Source of the DNA: a virus
Reading direction: 5' to 3' (one strand)
Length of the DNA: 42,338 nt
IMG/VR virus record: IMGVR_UViG_3300025138_000089
Location: 1-42,338 of that record
Made by a program: the position numbers and the translations under genes. Shown here piece by piece: positions 6,227-13,326 of the stretch. The stretch's first letter is position 1; every line of letters starts with the position of its first letter. A model generated the notes under the pieces. The model searched no databases, was not told where the DNA came from, and saw nothing but the letters and a program-made list of their open reading frames with translations.

Positions 6227-6835
6227 ATGAAAAGTGACTTCACAATCTCACCCATCGGTAAGAAAGAAGCCGCACAATTACTTCTCAAGTACCACTACCT
6301 GAAGGATCATTCCAAAGGATTCAAAAGTGGTTACAACTATGGATTGTTTCGTGACGAACCCATCTCCGCTGAAGGCCCTCTTGGAGTCTGTATCTTCACT
6401 GGCCTCCCAGTTCCAGAACTCGCCCAGTCTGCATTCGGACTCAAGCGAACGGAGCAGCAAGGACTCTTTGAACTCTCGCGGTTGTGTTTGCACCCGACAC
6501 CACAGAGTTCTGAAAGGAATCTGGCGTCATGGTTCGTGGCAAAATGTCTGCGGAAGTTGCGGCAAAGTTGTGAAGTGCGAGCAGTATTAAGTTATGCTGA
6601 TTCAGAATTCCATGAAGGAACTATTTACAGGGCGTCTAACTTCGGTTACTATGGACTCTCTGATCCTAAAAAGGATTTCTGGATCAAGCAAGAAGATGGT
6701 AGTTTCGTTAAACACTCTAGAGGAAAGATGAGTGGACTCGAAGGCGAGTGGCGAGACAGAAGTAGGAAGCACCGTTATCTAATGATGTATGACAAAACTC
6801 TCGATGTGAAATGGAAAAAAATTGTAAGGGACTAA
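6227..6835 (+). CDS. Mom-like DNA adenine modification protein
   Basis: 202 aa. The order FELSRL (81-86), ERNLASWF (97-103), VLSYAD (120-125) and GTIYRASNFGYYG (131-143) matches the Mom family. That family has a GNAT-like fold and is typified by phage Mu Mom, which adds a carbamoylmethyl-type group to adenine in phage DNA and protects it from restriction. N98, S101, Y123 and D125 fall at the conserved positions. The N-terminal YHYLKDHSKG is also typical of the phage branch. I start at ATG 6227; the frame continues upstream into tRNA-Gly. There is no ribosome site between the tRNA and the ATG, which is odd. Confidence 0.7.
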   Translation: MKSDFTISPIGKKEAAQLLLKYHYLKDHSKGFKSGYNYGLFRDEPISAEGPLGVCIFTGLPVPELAQSAFGLKRTEQQGLFELSRLCLHPTPQSSERNLASWFVAKCLRKLRQSCEVRAVLSYADSEFHEGTIYRASNFGYYGLSDPKKDFWIKQEDGSFVKHSRGKMSGLEGEWRDRSRKHRYLMMYDKTLDVKWKKIVRD

Positions 6836-6840
6836 TTACC

Positions 6841-7040
6841 CCTTGCACGGGACTCGCATAATAATCCTCTACGAATGGGGATAGTGCAAACTCTAAATGG
6901 TTTAGCGACCTGTCCGTATGATGCAGAAATGCTTGTATGAGATGATCCTTAGCGGGATGTGTAGAGTGGTGGAAACAGATTACTACAGACATTGTACGTT
7001 CGTTCTGTTTCCTTCAGGTATACAATAGCCCTGAGTCCCA
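6841..7040 (+). other. Gene-free stretch, possible structured RNA
   Basis: No credible gene lies between the Mom-like gene and the terminator at 7053; the best frames are 21 and 28 codons. GGAAACAGA (6971-6979) pairs perfectly with TCTGTTTCC (7004-7012). CTAAA-TGG-TTTAG forms a small hairpin near 6893. TTGCAC/GTGCAA (6843/6884) and GGGACTC/GAGTCCC (6849/7033) are possible longer pairs, but matches of 6-7 bases are expected by chance at this length. No promoter of its own is visible, so it would be the 3' part of the Mom-like transcript. Confidence 0.35.
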
Positions 7041-7052
7041 TTGATATAAAGT

Positions 7053-7091
7053 GAAAGCCGGCTGAGGTAGATAAAGTCTCAGCCGGCTTTC
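7053..7091 (+). terminator. Strong terminator-type hairpin
   Basis: Perfect 14-pair stem (7053-7066 with 7078-7091) with an 11-nt loop. The stem carries AAA on one side and TTTC on the other, so it could act on both strands. It lies at the meeting point of plus-strand transcription and the minus-strand gene at 7181. Confidence 0.8.
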
Positions 7092-7120
7092 TCGGGGTAC
7101 ACACCTATTTTTAATTAGAG

Positions 7121-7158
7121 GGAAGCCCGCCGATGTGTGAAGTCATCAGCGGGCTTCC
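7121..7158. terminator. Second terminator-type hairpin
   Basis: GGAAGCCCGC paired with GCGGGCTTCC plus GATG/CATC after one mismatch (7121-7135 with 7144-7158). Probably the 3' end of the minus-strand gene that stops at 7181. No T tract on either side. Confidence 0.65.
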
Positions 7159-7180
7159 GTGCGACGGGGGTCACACAAAT

Positions 7181-7393
7181 TCAATAAAGACCGAAAAATG
7201 TACCAGTAGATGCCGGGTAAGTTGCTCTACTAAACACAGGAAGAATTGATCCTGCTGGTACGGTTACTGTTACTATTTCATCTCCTGCTTTTGATGTAAA
7301 TACAATACTAGAACTAGTACTCGCATAAAATGCCTTGTAGTTGTCGGTCGCCGTTACACCTGCGTCAATTGCTTTAATTCCAAAGTAGTCCAT
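7181..7393 (-). CDS. Small beta-rich protein, 70 aa, isolated on minus strand
   Basis: The only minus-strand gene in the first 21 kb. A good ribosome site (AAAGGAATTTCTA before ATG) and its own end hairpin support it. The sequence is rich in Ser/Thr/Ala/Val (ASTSSSIVFTSKAGDEIVTV, then VPAGSILPVFS), resembling small capsid-decoration or fibre-associated beta-sandwich proteins of marine phages. That role is an inference. The AT-rich stretch behind it (about 7410-7435) faces the opposite promoter at 7437. Confidence 0.55.
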   Translation of the reverse strand: MDYFGIKAIDAGVTATDNYKAFYASTSSSIVFTSKAGDEIVTVTVPAGSILPVFSRATYPASTGTFFGLY

Positions 7394-7436
7394 TAGAAAT
7401 TCCTTTAGTTAGTTCCTCGATATATATGTATATGAC

Positions 7437-7464
7437 TTGACTTATTCACTGTACCTTGTATAAT
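7437..7464 (+). promoter_or_regulatory. Sigma70-type promoter, 16-nt spacer
   Basis: TTGACT (7437-7442), 16 nt, TATAAT (7459-7464), 15 nt before the ATG at 7480. It drives three small genes and probably two tRNAs. Confidence 0.85.
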
Positions 7465-7479
7465 AATGGAGTGAAAATA

Positions 7480-7617
7480 ATGGGTGATAAACATGCAGCG
7501 GGTAAGGGTTCAAAGTATAGAGCCGTAGACCGCAAGAAATACGCCGAAAACTATGAAGCGATTTTCGGTAAAAAGAAAAACACAAAAAACTCAAACAAAA
7601 AGGATTCTAAAAAATGA
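7480..7617 (+). CDS. Small conserved phage protein, 45 aa
   Basis: The motif MGDKHAAGKGSKYRAVDRKK with YAENYEAIFGKKK is shared by many T4-like marine phages: a short basic protein of unknown function with a conserved KYR-VD--KY-ENY core and a Lys/Asn tail. GGAG lies 8 nt before the ATG. The stop overlaps the next start as ATGA. Confidence 0.7.
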   Translation: MGDKHAAGKGSKYRAVDRKKYAENYEAIFGKKKNTKNSNKKDSKK

Positions 7618-7943
7618 GTGAAGTGAAACTTGTTCGACTTAAGAGTGGTGAGGAACTGATTGGAAAGTATACGATTAATGAAGGTGGGACTGCTCATCTT
7701 GATAGTCCCGTGATTCTTGTTCCTACTGGAGAAGGATCTGTAGGGCTGATGCCTTATATGCCTTATACTAACGTTGCTGATGATGGTATGGATCTTCCAG
7801 ACGACTTTGTTTTGTTTGTTCTAGATCTTAAGCCTGAACTTGAGAATCATTATAATTCTCAGTTTGGTAATGGACTTGTTGTTCCCAAGGGTCCGCAGGG
7901 TCAGGGTCTTGTAGATGCCGCTGGTCTTAAACTCACTAACTGA
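7614..7943 (+). CDS. Sm-like beta-barrel phage protein, 109 aa
   Basis: VKLVRLKSGEELIGKYTIN, then LDSPVILVPT and GLMPYMPYT, is the pattern of the Sm/LSm-like small proteins of T4-like cyanophages. The fold is inferred from the RLKSGEELIG strand pair and the conserved MPYMPY and NHYNSQFGNG segments. RNA binding is a reasonable but unproven role. Coupled to the preceding 45-aa gene. Confidence 0.65.
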   Translation: MSEVKLVRLKSGEELIGKYTINEGGTAHLDSPVILVPTGEGSVGLMPYMPYTNVADDGMDLPDDFVLFVLDLKPELENHYNSQFGNGLVVPKGPQGQGLVDAAGLKLTN

Positions 7944-7955
7944 TAAGGATTAATA

Positions 7956-8087
7956 ATGTCTAAGAGTATGCGTGCAAAGGATGAGTTCCGTGGTATGAAC
8001 GTTGGACGCCCTCGTTCTTCTAAAAAGAAGAAGGGCAATGCTGCTGCTAAAACCGCTCGTTGCGGTAATGGCAAGAAGTTGCGATAA
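7956..8087 (+). CDS. Small basic protein, 43 aa
   Basis: Lys/Arg-rich peptide (MSKSMRAKDEFRGMNVGRPR) with a KKKKGNAAAKTARCGNGKK tail. TAAGGATTAATA precedes the ATG. It sits between the Sm-like gene and two tRNAs in the same unit. Probable nucleic-acid-binding peptide from its charge only. Confidence 0.55.
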   Translation: MSKSMRAKDEFRGMNVGRPRSSKKKKGNAAAKTARCGNGKKLR

Positions 8088-8092
8088 TTGAA

Positions 8093-8166
8093 GTGGGCGT
8101 GGCTCAGTTGGATAGAGCAGCGGACTTCTAATCCGCAGGTCGCAGGTTCGAGTCCTGCCGCCCATG
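8093..8166 (+). tRNA. tRNA-Arg (anticodon TCT)
   Basis: Acceptor GTGGGCG/CGCCCAT with one wobble pair, D arm GCTC/GAGC, anticodon stem GCGGA/TCCGC around CTTCTAA (anticodon TCT, reading AGA), T arm GCAGG-TTCGAGT-CCTGC. No encoded CCA. AGA is a favoured arginine codon in the structural genes to the right. Confidence 0.93.
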
Positions 8167-8186
8167 TTCCTTCGGAGGGCAGTGTT

Positions 8187-8259
8187 TCCACGGTAGCACA
8201 ATTGGTAGTGCGTGCGGCTGTTAACCGCAAGGTTGCTGGTTCGAGTCCAGCCCGTGGAG
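8187..8259 (+). tRNA. tRNA-Asn (anticodon GTT)
   Basis: Acceptor TCCACGG/CCGTGGA, D arm GCAC/GTGC, anticodon stem TGCGG/CCGCA around CTGTTAA (anticodon GTT), T arm GCTGG-TTCGAGT-CCAGC. A 20-nt spacer with a small CCT-TCGG-AGG hairpin separates it from tRNA-Arg. Confidence 0.95.
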
Positions 8260-8283
8260 TTCATTTTACAAAGGGTTCATTTT

Positions 8284-8460
8284 ATGTCTGATAAAATTAT
8301 TACAGTAAACATTCCACTGAGTGAGGATAAATTCAAATCATTAATCGACTTCGCTGTTTATAACAATATTTCAGCCGAACAGTTGTCTAGTCAGATTGTT
8401 CAGCAGTGGGTCAATACTCTGCCTTCTACTAATAAATATGTTTACCGAAAAACTGATTGA
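8284..8460 (+). CDS. Hypothetical protein, 58 aa
   Basis: Starts at ATG 8284 after AAAGGG. MSDKIITVNIPLSEDKFKSL, then DFAVYNNISAEQLSSQIVQQWV, looks like a ribbon-helix-helix fold: a short beta strand followed by two helices. It could therefore be a small DNA-binding regulator; I rate that as a weak structural inference. It overlaps the next gene by 23 nt. Confidence 0.5.
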   Translation: MSDKIITVNIPLSEDKFKSLIDFAVYNNISAEQLSSQIVQQWVNTLPSTNKYVYRKTD

Positions 8461-8857
8461 TATTGCAAAACCTCTTTGCATGAACTTAGATCGAAAGAAG
8501 AAGCACGTTTCGATCATCGTTTCGAAGGGTGAAATTGTTTCAATTGGAACCAATCAATATAAGACACATCCTATTGCCAAGGCTATTGGATATCGATATT
8601 CAGAAATGCATAGTGAACTCAATGCACTCCTGAAAACAGAACAGCGTAAAAACCTTCACCTATATAACTTTAGATTCAACAGGTTTGGCGAGATGAGAAT
8701 CGCTAAGCCTTGTTGTCTCTGTATGCCTTGGTGTAAAGCAGTATTTAAAAGTATTCATTTCTCTTCGAGAGATGGGATGCTAGAAATGGAACATGAATGG
8801 AACTCGAATTTAAGCCAGGAAAGTTTGCACTCAATCGCAACACACTTGAAACTGTGA
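8438..8857 (+). CDS. Cytidine-deaminase-fold protein
   Basis: 139 aa. HSE at residues 58-60 and PCCLC at 91-95 give the zinc-binding HxE...PCxxC signature of the cytidine/deoxycytidylate deaminase superfamily. THPIAKAIG before and KSIHFSS after fit the phage branch, where the fold is short. Glu60 is the expected proton shuttle. The substrate (free nucleoside or nucleotide, or nucleic acid) cannot be read from the sequence. I start at ATG 8438 (MFTEKLIDIAKP); there is no strong ribosome site, so coupling to the overlapping upstream gene is likely. Confidence 0.65.
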   Translation: MFTEKLIDIAKPLCMNLDRKKKHVSIIVSKGEIVSIGTNQYKTHPIAKAIGYRYSEMHSELNALLKTEQRKNLHLYNFRFNRFGEMRIAKPCCLCMPWCKAVFKSIHFSSRDGMLEMEHEWNSNLSQESLHSIATHLKL

Positions 8858-9066
8858 TTATAAAAGAAGTAAAGGATGATAGAATTCTTATCATTTCGGT
8901 GGACGGTAGTAGAGAAATGTGGGCTGATAATACTGACTATAACTTATTCAAGCGAAAAGATAATAAATGGACTGTAGAAGGGCCTCCCATCTATCGTAGT
9001 GAAGGTAAAGTCGGGATGGAAATGCAAGAGAAAACTGATACTAATATTTCAGAAAGGTTTAAGTAA
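8797..9066 (+). CDS. Hypothetical protein, 89 aa
   Basis: Starts within the deaminase gene (61-nt overlap) at MELEFKPGKFALNR. The strand-rich start (VIIKEVKDDRILIISVDG) resembles the KOW/SH3-like barrels seen elsewhere in this block; the C-terminus is charged and probably disordered. The stop shares its last base with the next ATG. Function unknown. Confidence 0.5.
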   Translation: MELEFKPGKFALNRNTLETVIIKEVKDDRILIISVDGSREMWADNTDYNLFKRKDNKWTVEGPPIYRSEGKVGMEMQEKTDTNISERFK

Positions 9067-9455
9067 TGACAAACAACACAAATCCAGAATTTATGGATGG
9101 TTTTGATAGTAATCAATCTTTCGGTTTTATGGCCGTTAATGAAGATGAACTAAAAGATCTCATTGGTGGGGTTACCGAAGAAGAGCAAGTAACGCCAGAA
9201 CAAATTTCTGCTATTCAAGACAAACTTCAGTTGATTGTTGAAATGAATAGTACCTGTGAGGGTGCTGGTGCCGTGAAAGCACAGTACGATGAACTACTTG
9301 CAGCCAAAATGAATGAGATTGAGCAGTTAGTTCTTCCTCTTCTGATCAATCTGAAGAAGAACGGAGATAAGGATTATCTATATTGGCCTGGCGCACAAAG
9401 AACTGCACAGGTAGAATTACAAGCAGAACGTATCTTACAGATAACGCAGGCTTGA
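9066..9455 (+). CDS. Conserved phage protein, 129 aa
   Basis: The C-terminal half (AKMNEIEQLVLPLLINLKKN, then KDYLYWPGAQRTAQVEL) matches a protein found in many T4-like marine phages, of unknown role. The N-terminal third is acidic and unstructured (PEFMDGFDSN). The helical C-terminus suggests oligomerisation. It is the last gene before a strong terminator. Confidence 0.6.
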   Translation: MTNNTNPEFMDGFDSNQSFGFMAVNEDELKDLIGGVTEEEQVTPEQISAIQDKLQLIVEMNSTCEGAGAVKAQYDELLAAKMNEIEQLVLPLLINLKKNGDKDYLYWPGAQRTAQVELQAERILQITQA

Positions 9456-9456
9456 A

Positions 9457-9484
9457 TTGGGTGGCTTCGGCCACCTAATTTTTT
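9457..9484 (+). terminator. Rho-independent terminator
   Basis: Nine-pair stem (9457-9465 with 9470-9478, one G.T) with a TTCG tetraloop followed by six T. Confidence 0.9.
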
Positions 9485-9508
9485 ATACATACATTCAGGA
9501 GACTGTAG

Positions 9509-12500
9509 ATGAGTGAAAAAGACAAACCCGCTGGAGCAGGGTTCTTTGGAACTAAAGAACTCTTGAAGAAGTATAAGAAAGATACACCTGGCGAGTCTGT
9601 GAAAGAGGTCTATAAGAACTCTGGACTCGGTAAGTGGTTCGGACAATCCGCAGGTGGAGAAGCAGGTTGGGATAGATACAACACTAAAGGCGAACGAGTC
9701 GGTAAGTGTGGTGACTCTAAGCCAGGTGAAGGTAAACCAAAGTGCTTATCTCCTAAGAAGGCAAGACAACTACGGTCTCAAGGCGGAAAGAAAGCAATCG
9801 GAAACGCTGCGAAGCGTAAGAAAGCACAAGATCCAGATACAGATAGGCCAGGAACGGGTAATAAACCCATCAACGTTTCAAACAATATTAAGAAGGAAGA
9901 TCGAGATATGAAATCAGCAAAAGAATTTTTAAACGACATGATTAATGAGCAGATTAATGAAGATCTTCTCAACGAGAAGAACAAACCCACTAATCCTGCT
10001 TTATGGACCAAGTCAATCTCTGCTGCCAAATCTAAGTTTGAAGTATATCCTTCTGCTTATGCTAACGCATGGGCATCGAAGCACTACAAGGCCGCTGGTG
10101 GTAGTTGGGAATCCACCAATGAAGAAGTCGATCTCGATGAAGCGTTGAAGGTAAGTAAGAAGGATGGTCCCTTTACTGTTGTTGCCATTAAGGGTGGTAA
10201 GGTAGTCGATACTTTCCGTGGTGCTGAACACGGAGAACTAAAGGACGTTGTTGCATTCTCTAAAGCCAATAACAAGGGCGCCAAGATCTCGGTCGAAGCA
10301 AAGGGCGGAAAGATCGTCCACACCGAAGGTTTCGAAATCGACGATGAGTTGATTGATCTTGACCTCAGTGAGGCAAAGAAGAAGAGAATCACCAAACTAC
10401 ATGGCAAGTATCCAAAGGGCACTCACTTCTGTGCTACCCATGTTGAACACGCTGACTTCGGACATGGCAACCCTATTCACTCGCAGCACGCTGCTCCTGA
10501 CGAGTTCGGTGACATCGACTGGTACGATGTCATGTTCGAGCATGGAATCGAGCAGGGAGTCGCTACGGACGACCTACAGATCCATCTAGGAGAAGCACAC
10601 TACGATCACGTTGAGCATGATCATCCAGGCGAAGATCTAGAAGAGGCAGAGTTCGACTCAAGGAAGTCGGCAGAAGAGATTCGTCTCCGCACCAAGTATC
10701 GTATGAGCAAGGATGGCGGTAAGGATGGAAAGCCATATTCCCCCGAGGATATGCACGGAGCAATGGATTCACTCCACCGCAAGAAGGCAAGAACCAGTGG
10801 CGTAAGACGTTTGGGTTCGCAGCATCCCAGCAATAAGAAACTCAATCTAAAGATTGGTGAGGCCATGGGGCCAGGAATTGCTCACAAGGATGGATTGAAG
10901 GATGCACAGAAGACTCCTTCCATGCAGAGGTATTATGCTCAGGTCAGGAAGGATCAAGCAGCCCGTGCCAAGCAGATTGAACAGGAACGTAAAGATGGTA
11001 TCCGTAGCAAGTATGAGTCAGTCGAGCAAGTTGATGAAGTCTCGTCAGACACCCTTCGGTCTTATGTTACTAAGAGACGAAAGCAAACCGTCAAGGATCT
11101 TTCCCGAGAAGATGGCGGACATAACGATTCTAAACTCAAGAAAAACAACAGGGGAGTTGTTAATGCACTCTCTCGTCTTGATGCTCGTAAGAACAAACTA
11201 GAACCAGAACTTAAGAGAGAAGAAGTAGAACAGGTTGATGAGATGTCTGCAAAGGCACACTACAAGACATACCAGAAAAAGTTTATCGTTCCACCAATCG
11301 ATCGTGCGAGAAACCCCAACCGTGAGAAAGAAGGACTCGAAGGTCCATACCGCAGTAAGAAGTCTGGTAAAGTCTTCTACTATGATACAAAGGCAGGAAA
11401 GTATTATGATGCCGATAGTGACATATATTTGAAAGTCAGTGATGTCATGGAAGCAGTCGAGCAGGTTGACGAACTCAACCGCGATACCCTCGGATCTTAT
11501 GCAGATAAGGCAAGAGGTGACATCGAAGGTATCAAGAACGTCTTGAAGGCAAAGAAACTCGGACCAGTCTCTGATAAGCACAGAGCAGACCTAGAGCGTG
11601 AGTTGGCAAACCGCACTAAGGGTAGAAAGAAGGCGATTGGTAAGAAGTATACCCGCGAAGATGCTGAACAGGTTGATGAACTCACGGTAAAAACCTTAAG
11701 ATCGTACATCAGCAAGGCACAGAAGGACAACACCCAGCGTGTCACTCGAATGGCAGACAAACCAAGTCATATGAAAGCAGACAAGGGTGAGATGGACAAG
11801 TTGCGAAAGCGACAAAGGGGTGTGGTAAAGGCGAAGACTGATATCGACATGCGTAAGATCCTCGGTAAAAACTACAGGGGTCGTATGGGTGAAGATGTCG
11901 AACTAACGGAATCCTTTGAGTTTCAGTTCGCAGACAAAGAAACCGCACAAGAGTTCATGCGAGAAATCTCACAGAAAAGATTAGGATCTTCGACTGGAAC
12001 CAGTGACGGTAAGGTCAGAACAGAGGGTCCAGTAGGAGCAGGTGTCGGTAGTCCAACACGGGCGCATCAGCAGATGGCAAAGATCATGAAGAAGCATGGT
12101 GGTAAAATACTACGCACCGACGAAGGCCCTCGCATGAAGAAAGTCTTCAAGGAAGATGTAGAACAGGTTGATGAAGTCTCATCGAAGACTCTTCGTTCTT
12201 ACGTTCACAAGAGAAGAGGAGAAGTCCAGAGTGATCTTTATACTGGCAAACACTCCCCCAAAACTAACAAGTCCGCAAAGGGCGTGGTTGCAGCACTCTC
12301 TCGTCTCGATGCTCGCAAGAACAAACTAGAACCAGAACTTAAGAGAGAAGAAGTTGAACAAGTCATTGAAGCAAAGGTCGGTGATACCGTTCACCTCGGA
12401 CACGCCACTAAAGGTGGTTCTGGTGTCAAGGGTAAGGTCGTAAAGATTGATGGTAGAAATGTTCACATCAAGAACGACAAGGGTGCAATGTTCAAGGGTC

Positions 12501-13183
12501 CGATGGATCGCGTTACCGTAGGTGAAGCAATCAAGTATGACGCTGCTCACCCAGATCAGGGTATTACTGGTAAGGTCACTGGTAAGGGCAAACGAGATCG
12601 CGGGCCGAAGGGATCACGAACGAGTGGAGAGGTTCGCACGAAATACAGCGGTCATCCTGCATACAAGGATGATAGTCCTGGCCTTCCCATCAAAGCAAAC
12701 GACATTGGTAGACTTATTAAGACTGCTCGTAAGCCCAAGACTAAACCATACGATTCCCGCAATGTAAGAAACCCCCGTCTCACCAAGGATCATGTTGAGC
12801 ATGGAGTTGCCGAGGGAATGGCTGATAGTGCCAAGAGAGCAGCAAAGATTCTAGCCGCTAGAACACCAAAGAATGTTCACAATCCAGGCCACCCAGAGAA
12901 ATCAAGTGCAGGTGATAGAGAAGCAAGACGACGAGAACGAGATAAGAAATTTATGCTCAATAACAGAGAAGGTGTTGAGGATATGACTGCCGCACAGGAG
13001 CGTGATCGAAAGCACCGAGACAACCCAACTCGCAATACAGTGGCGAATGTAAGACTCCCATCAACTGATGCTGAACGCGCCCGTTATGTCAGGAAGTATC
13101 AGTCAGACAAGGCTGGAAAGCCTGGTAATACCAAGCCACGAAAGATGCGAGATCTTCAGATGAGACTGCGAGGCCCTAAGTGA
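9509..13183 (+). CDS. Giant VEQVDE-repeat protein, 1224 aa
   Basis: Highly charged Lys/Glu-rich, probably mostly disordered protein. The N-terminal 115 residues contain a GWDRYNTKGERVGKCGDS and KPKCLSPKKARQL block. FEVYPSAYANAWASKHYK near 180-197 resembles a small family in phages and large DNA viruses (DUF5872-like, name from memory). From about residue 504, six segments begin with VEQVDE or a close variant, mostly followed by (S/T)xxTLRSYV helices. Met134 (MKSAKEFLNDM), preceded by AAGGA, could be an internal start. Similar proteins occur near the structural genes of marine myoviruses. An ejected, internal or scaffold-type role is an inference. Confidence 0.65.
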   Translation: MSEKDKPAGAGFFGTKELLKKYKKDTPGESVKEVYKNSGLGKWFGQSAGGEAGWDRYNTKGERVGKCGDSKPGEGKPKCLSPKKARQLRSQGGKKAIGNAAKRKKAQDPDTDRPGTGNKPINVSNNIKKEDRDMKSAKEFLNDMINEQINEDLLNEKNKPTNPALWTKSISAAKSKFEVYPSAYANAWASKHYKAAGGSWESTNEEVDLDEALKVSKKDGPFTVVAIKGGKVVDTFRGAEHGELKDVVAFSKANNKGAKISVEAKGGKIVHTEGFEIDDELIDLDLSEAKKKRITKLHGKYPKGTHFCATHVEHADFGHGNPIHSQHAAPDEFGDIDWYDVMFEHGIEQGVATDDLQIHLGEAHYDHVEHDHPGEDLEEAEFDSRKSAEEIRLRTKYRMSKDGGKDGKPYSPEDMHGAMDSLHRKKARTSGVRRLGSQHPSNKKLNLKIGEAMGPGIAHKDGLKDAQKTPSMQRYYAQVRKDQAARAKQIEQERKDGIRSKYESVEQVDEVSSDTLRSYVTKRRKQTVKDLSREDGGHNDSKLKKNNRGVVNALSRLDARKNKLEPELKREEVEQVDEMSAKAHYKTYQKKFIVPPIDRARNPNREKEGLEGPYRSKKSGKVFYYDTKAGKYYDADSDIYLKVSDVMEAVEQVDELNRDTLGSYADKARGDIEGIKNVLKAKKLGPVSDKHRADLERELANRTKGRKKAIGKKYTREDAEQVDELTVKTLRSYISKAQKDNTQRVTRMADKPSHMKADKGEMDKLRKRQRGVVKAKTDIDMRKILGKNYRGRMGEDVELTESFEFQFADKETAQEFMREISQKRLGSSTGTSDGKVRTEGPVGAGVGSPTRAHQQMAKIMKKHGGKILRTDEGPRMKKVFKEDVEQVDEVSSKTLRSYVHKRRGEVQSDLYTGKHSPKTNKSAKGVVAALSRLDARKNKLEPELKREEVEQVIEAKVGDTVHLGHATKGGSGVKGKVVKIDGRNVHIKNDKGAMFKGPMDRVTVGEAIKYDAAHPDQGITGKVTGKGKRDRGPKGSRTSGEVRTKYSGHPAYKDDSPGLPIKANDIGRLIKTARKPKTKPYDSRNVRNPRLTKDHVEHGVAEGMADSAKRAAKILAARTPKNVHNPGHPEKSSAGDREARRRERDKKFMLNNREGVEDMTAAQERDRKHRDNPTRNTVANVRLPSTDAERARYVRKYQSDKAGKPGNTKPRKMRDLQMRLRGPK
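11021..11240 (+). repeat. Direct repeat, copy 1, within the 1224-aa gene
   Basis: Encodes a VEQVDEVSSDTLRSYV start and an ALSRLDARKNKLEPELKREE end. The second copy at 12158-12368 is nearly the same at the ends and diverged in the middle. The last ~75 bases of the two copies are almost identical, so the duplication or conversion is fairly recent. Confidence 0.8.
12158..12368 (+). repeat. Direct repeat, copy 2, within the 1224-aa gene
   Basis: Partner of 11021-11240. Encodes VEQVDEVSSKTLRSYV and the same ALSRLDARKNKLEPELKREE end; the next unit has the variant EQVIE. Confidence 0.8.
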
Positions 13184-13326
13184 AAAGTTTTCTAGAGTAT
13201 TATGATGACGAGACACCAGAAGAGAAGAAGCGACGAGAGAGAAATGATGCTGCTCTCGATGCAGAAAACTCAGATGATGCGATGGACGACCGTGTAGTTC
13301 CCTACAAGAAGGAAAAGAAGAAATGA
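13180..13326 (+). CDS. Small protein, 48 aa, MKSFxxY N-terminus
   Basis: GTG start overlapping the previous stop (GTGA), stop overlapping the next ATG (AATGA). MKSFLEYYDDETPEEKKRRE resembles the starts of the next protein (MKSFTDYLNEK) and of the internal MKSAKEFLNDM in the previous one, which supports translation. Acidic/basic alternating, probably disordered. It looks like a minimal member of the same family. Confidence 0.55.
   Translation: MKSFLEYYDDETPEEKKRRERNDAALDAENSDDAMDDRVVPYKKEKKK

Noticed and set aside
6950-7015. tRNA-like segment GTAGAGTGGTGGAAACAG
   Set aside because: Resembles a D arm, but no anticodon loop, T arm or acceptor stem can be formed.
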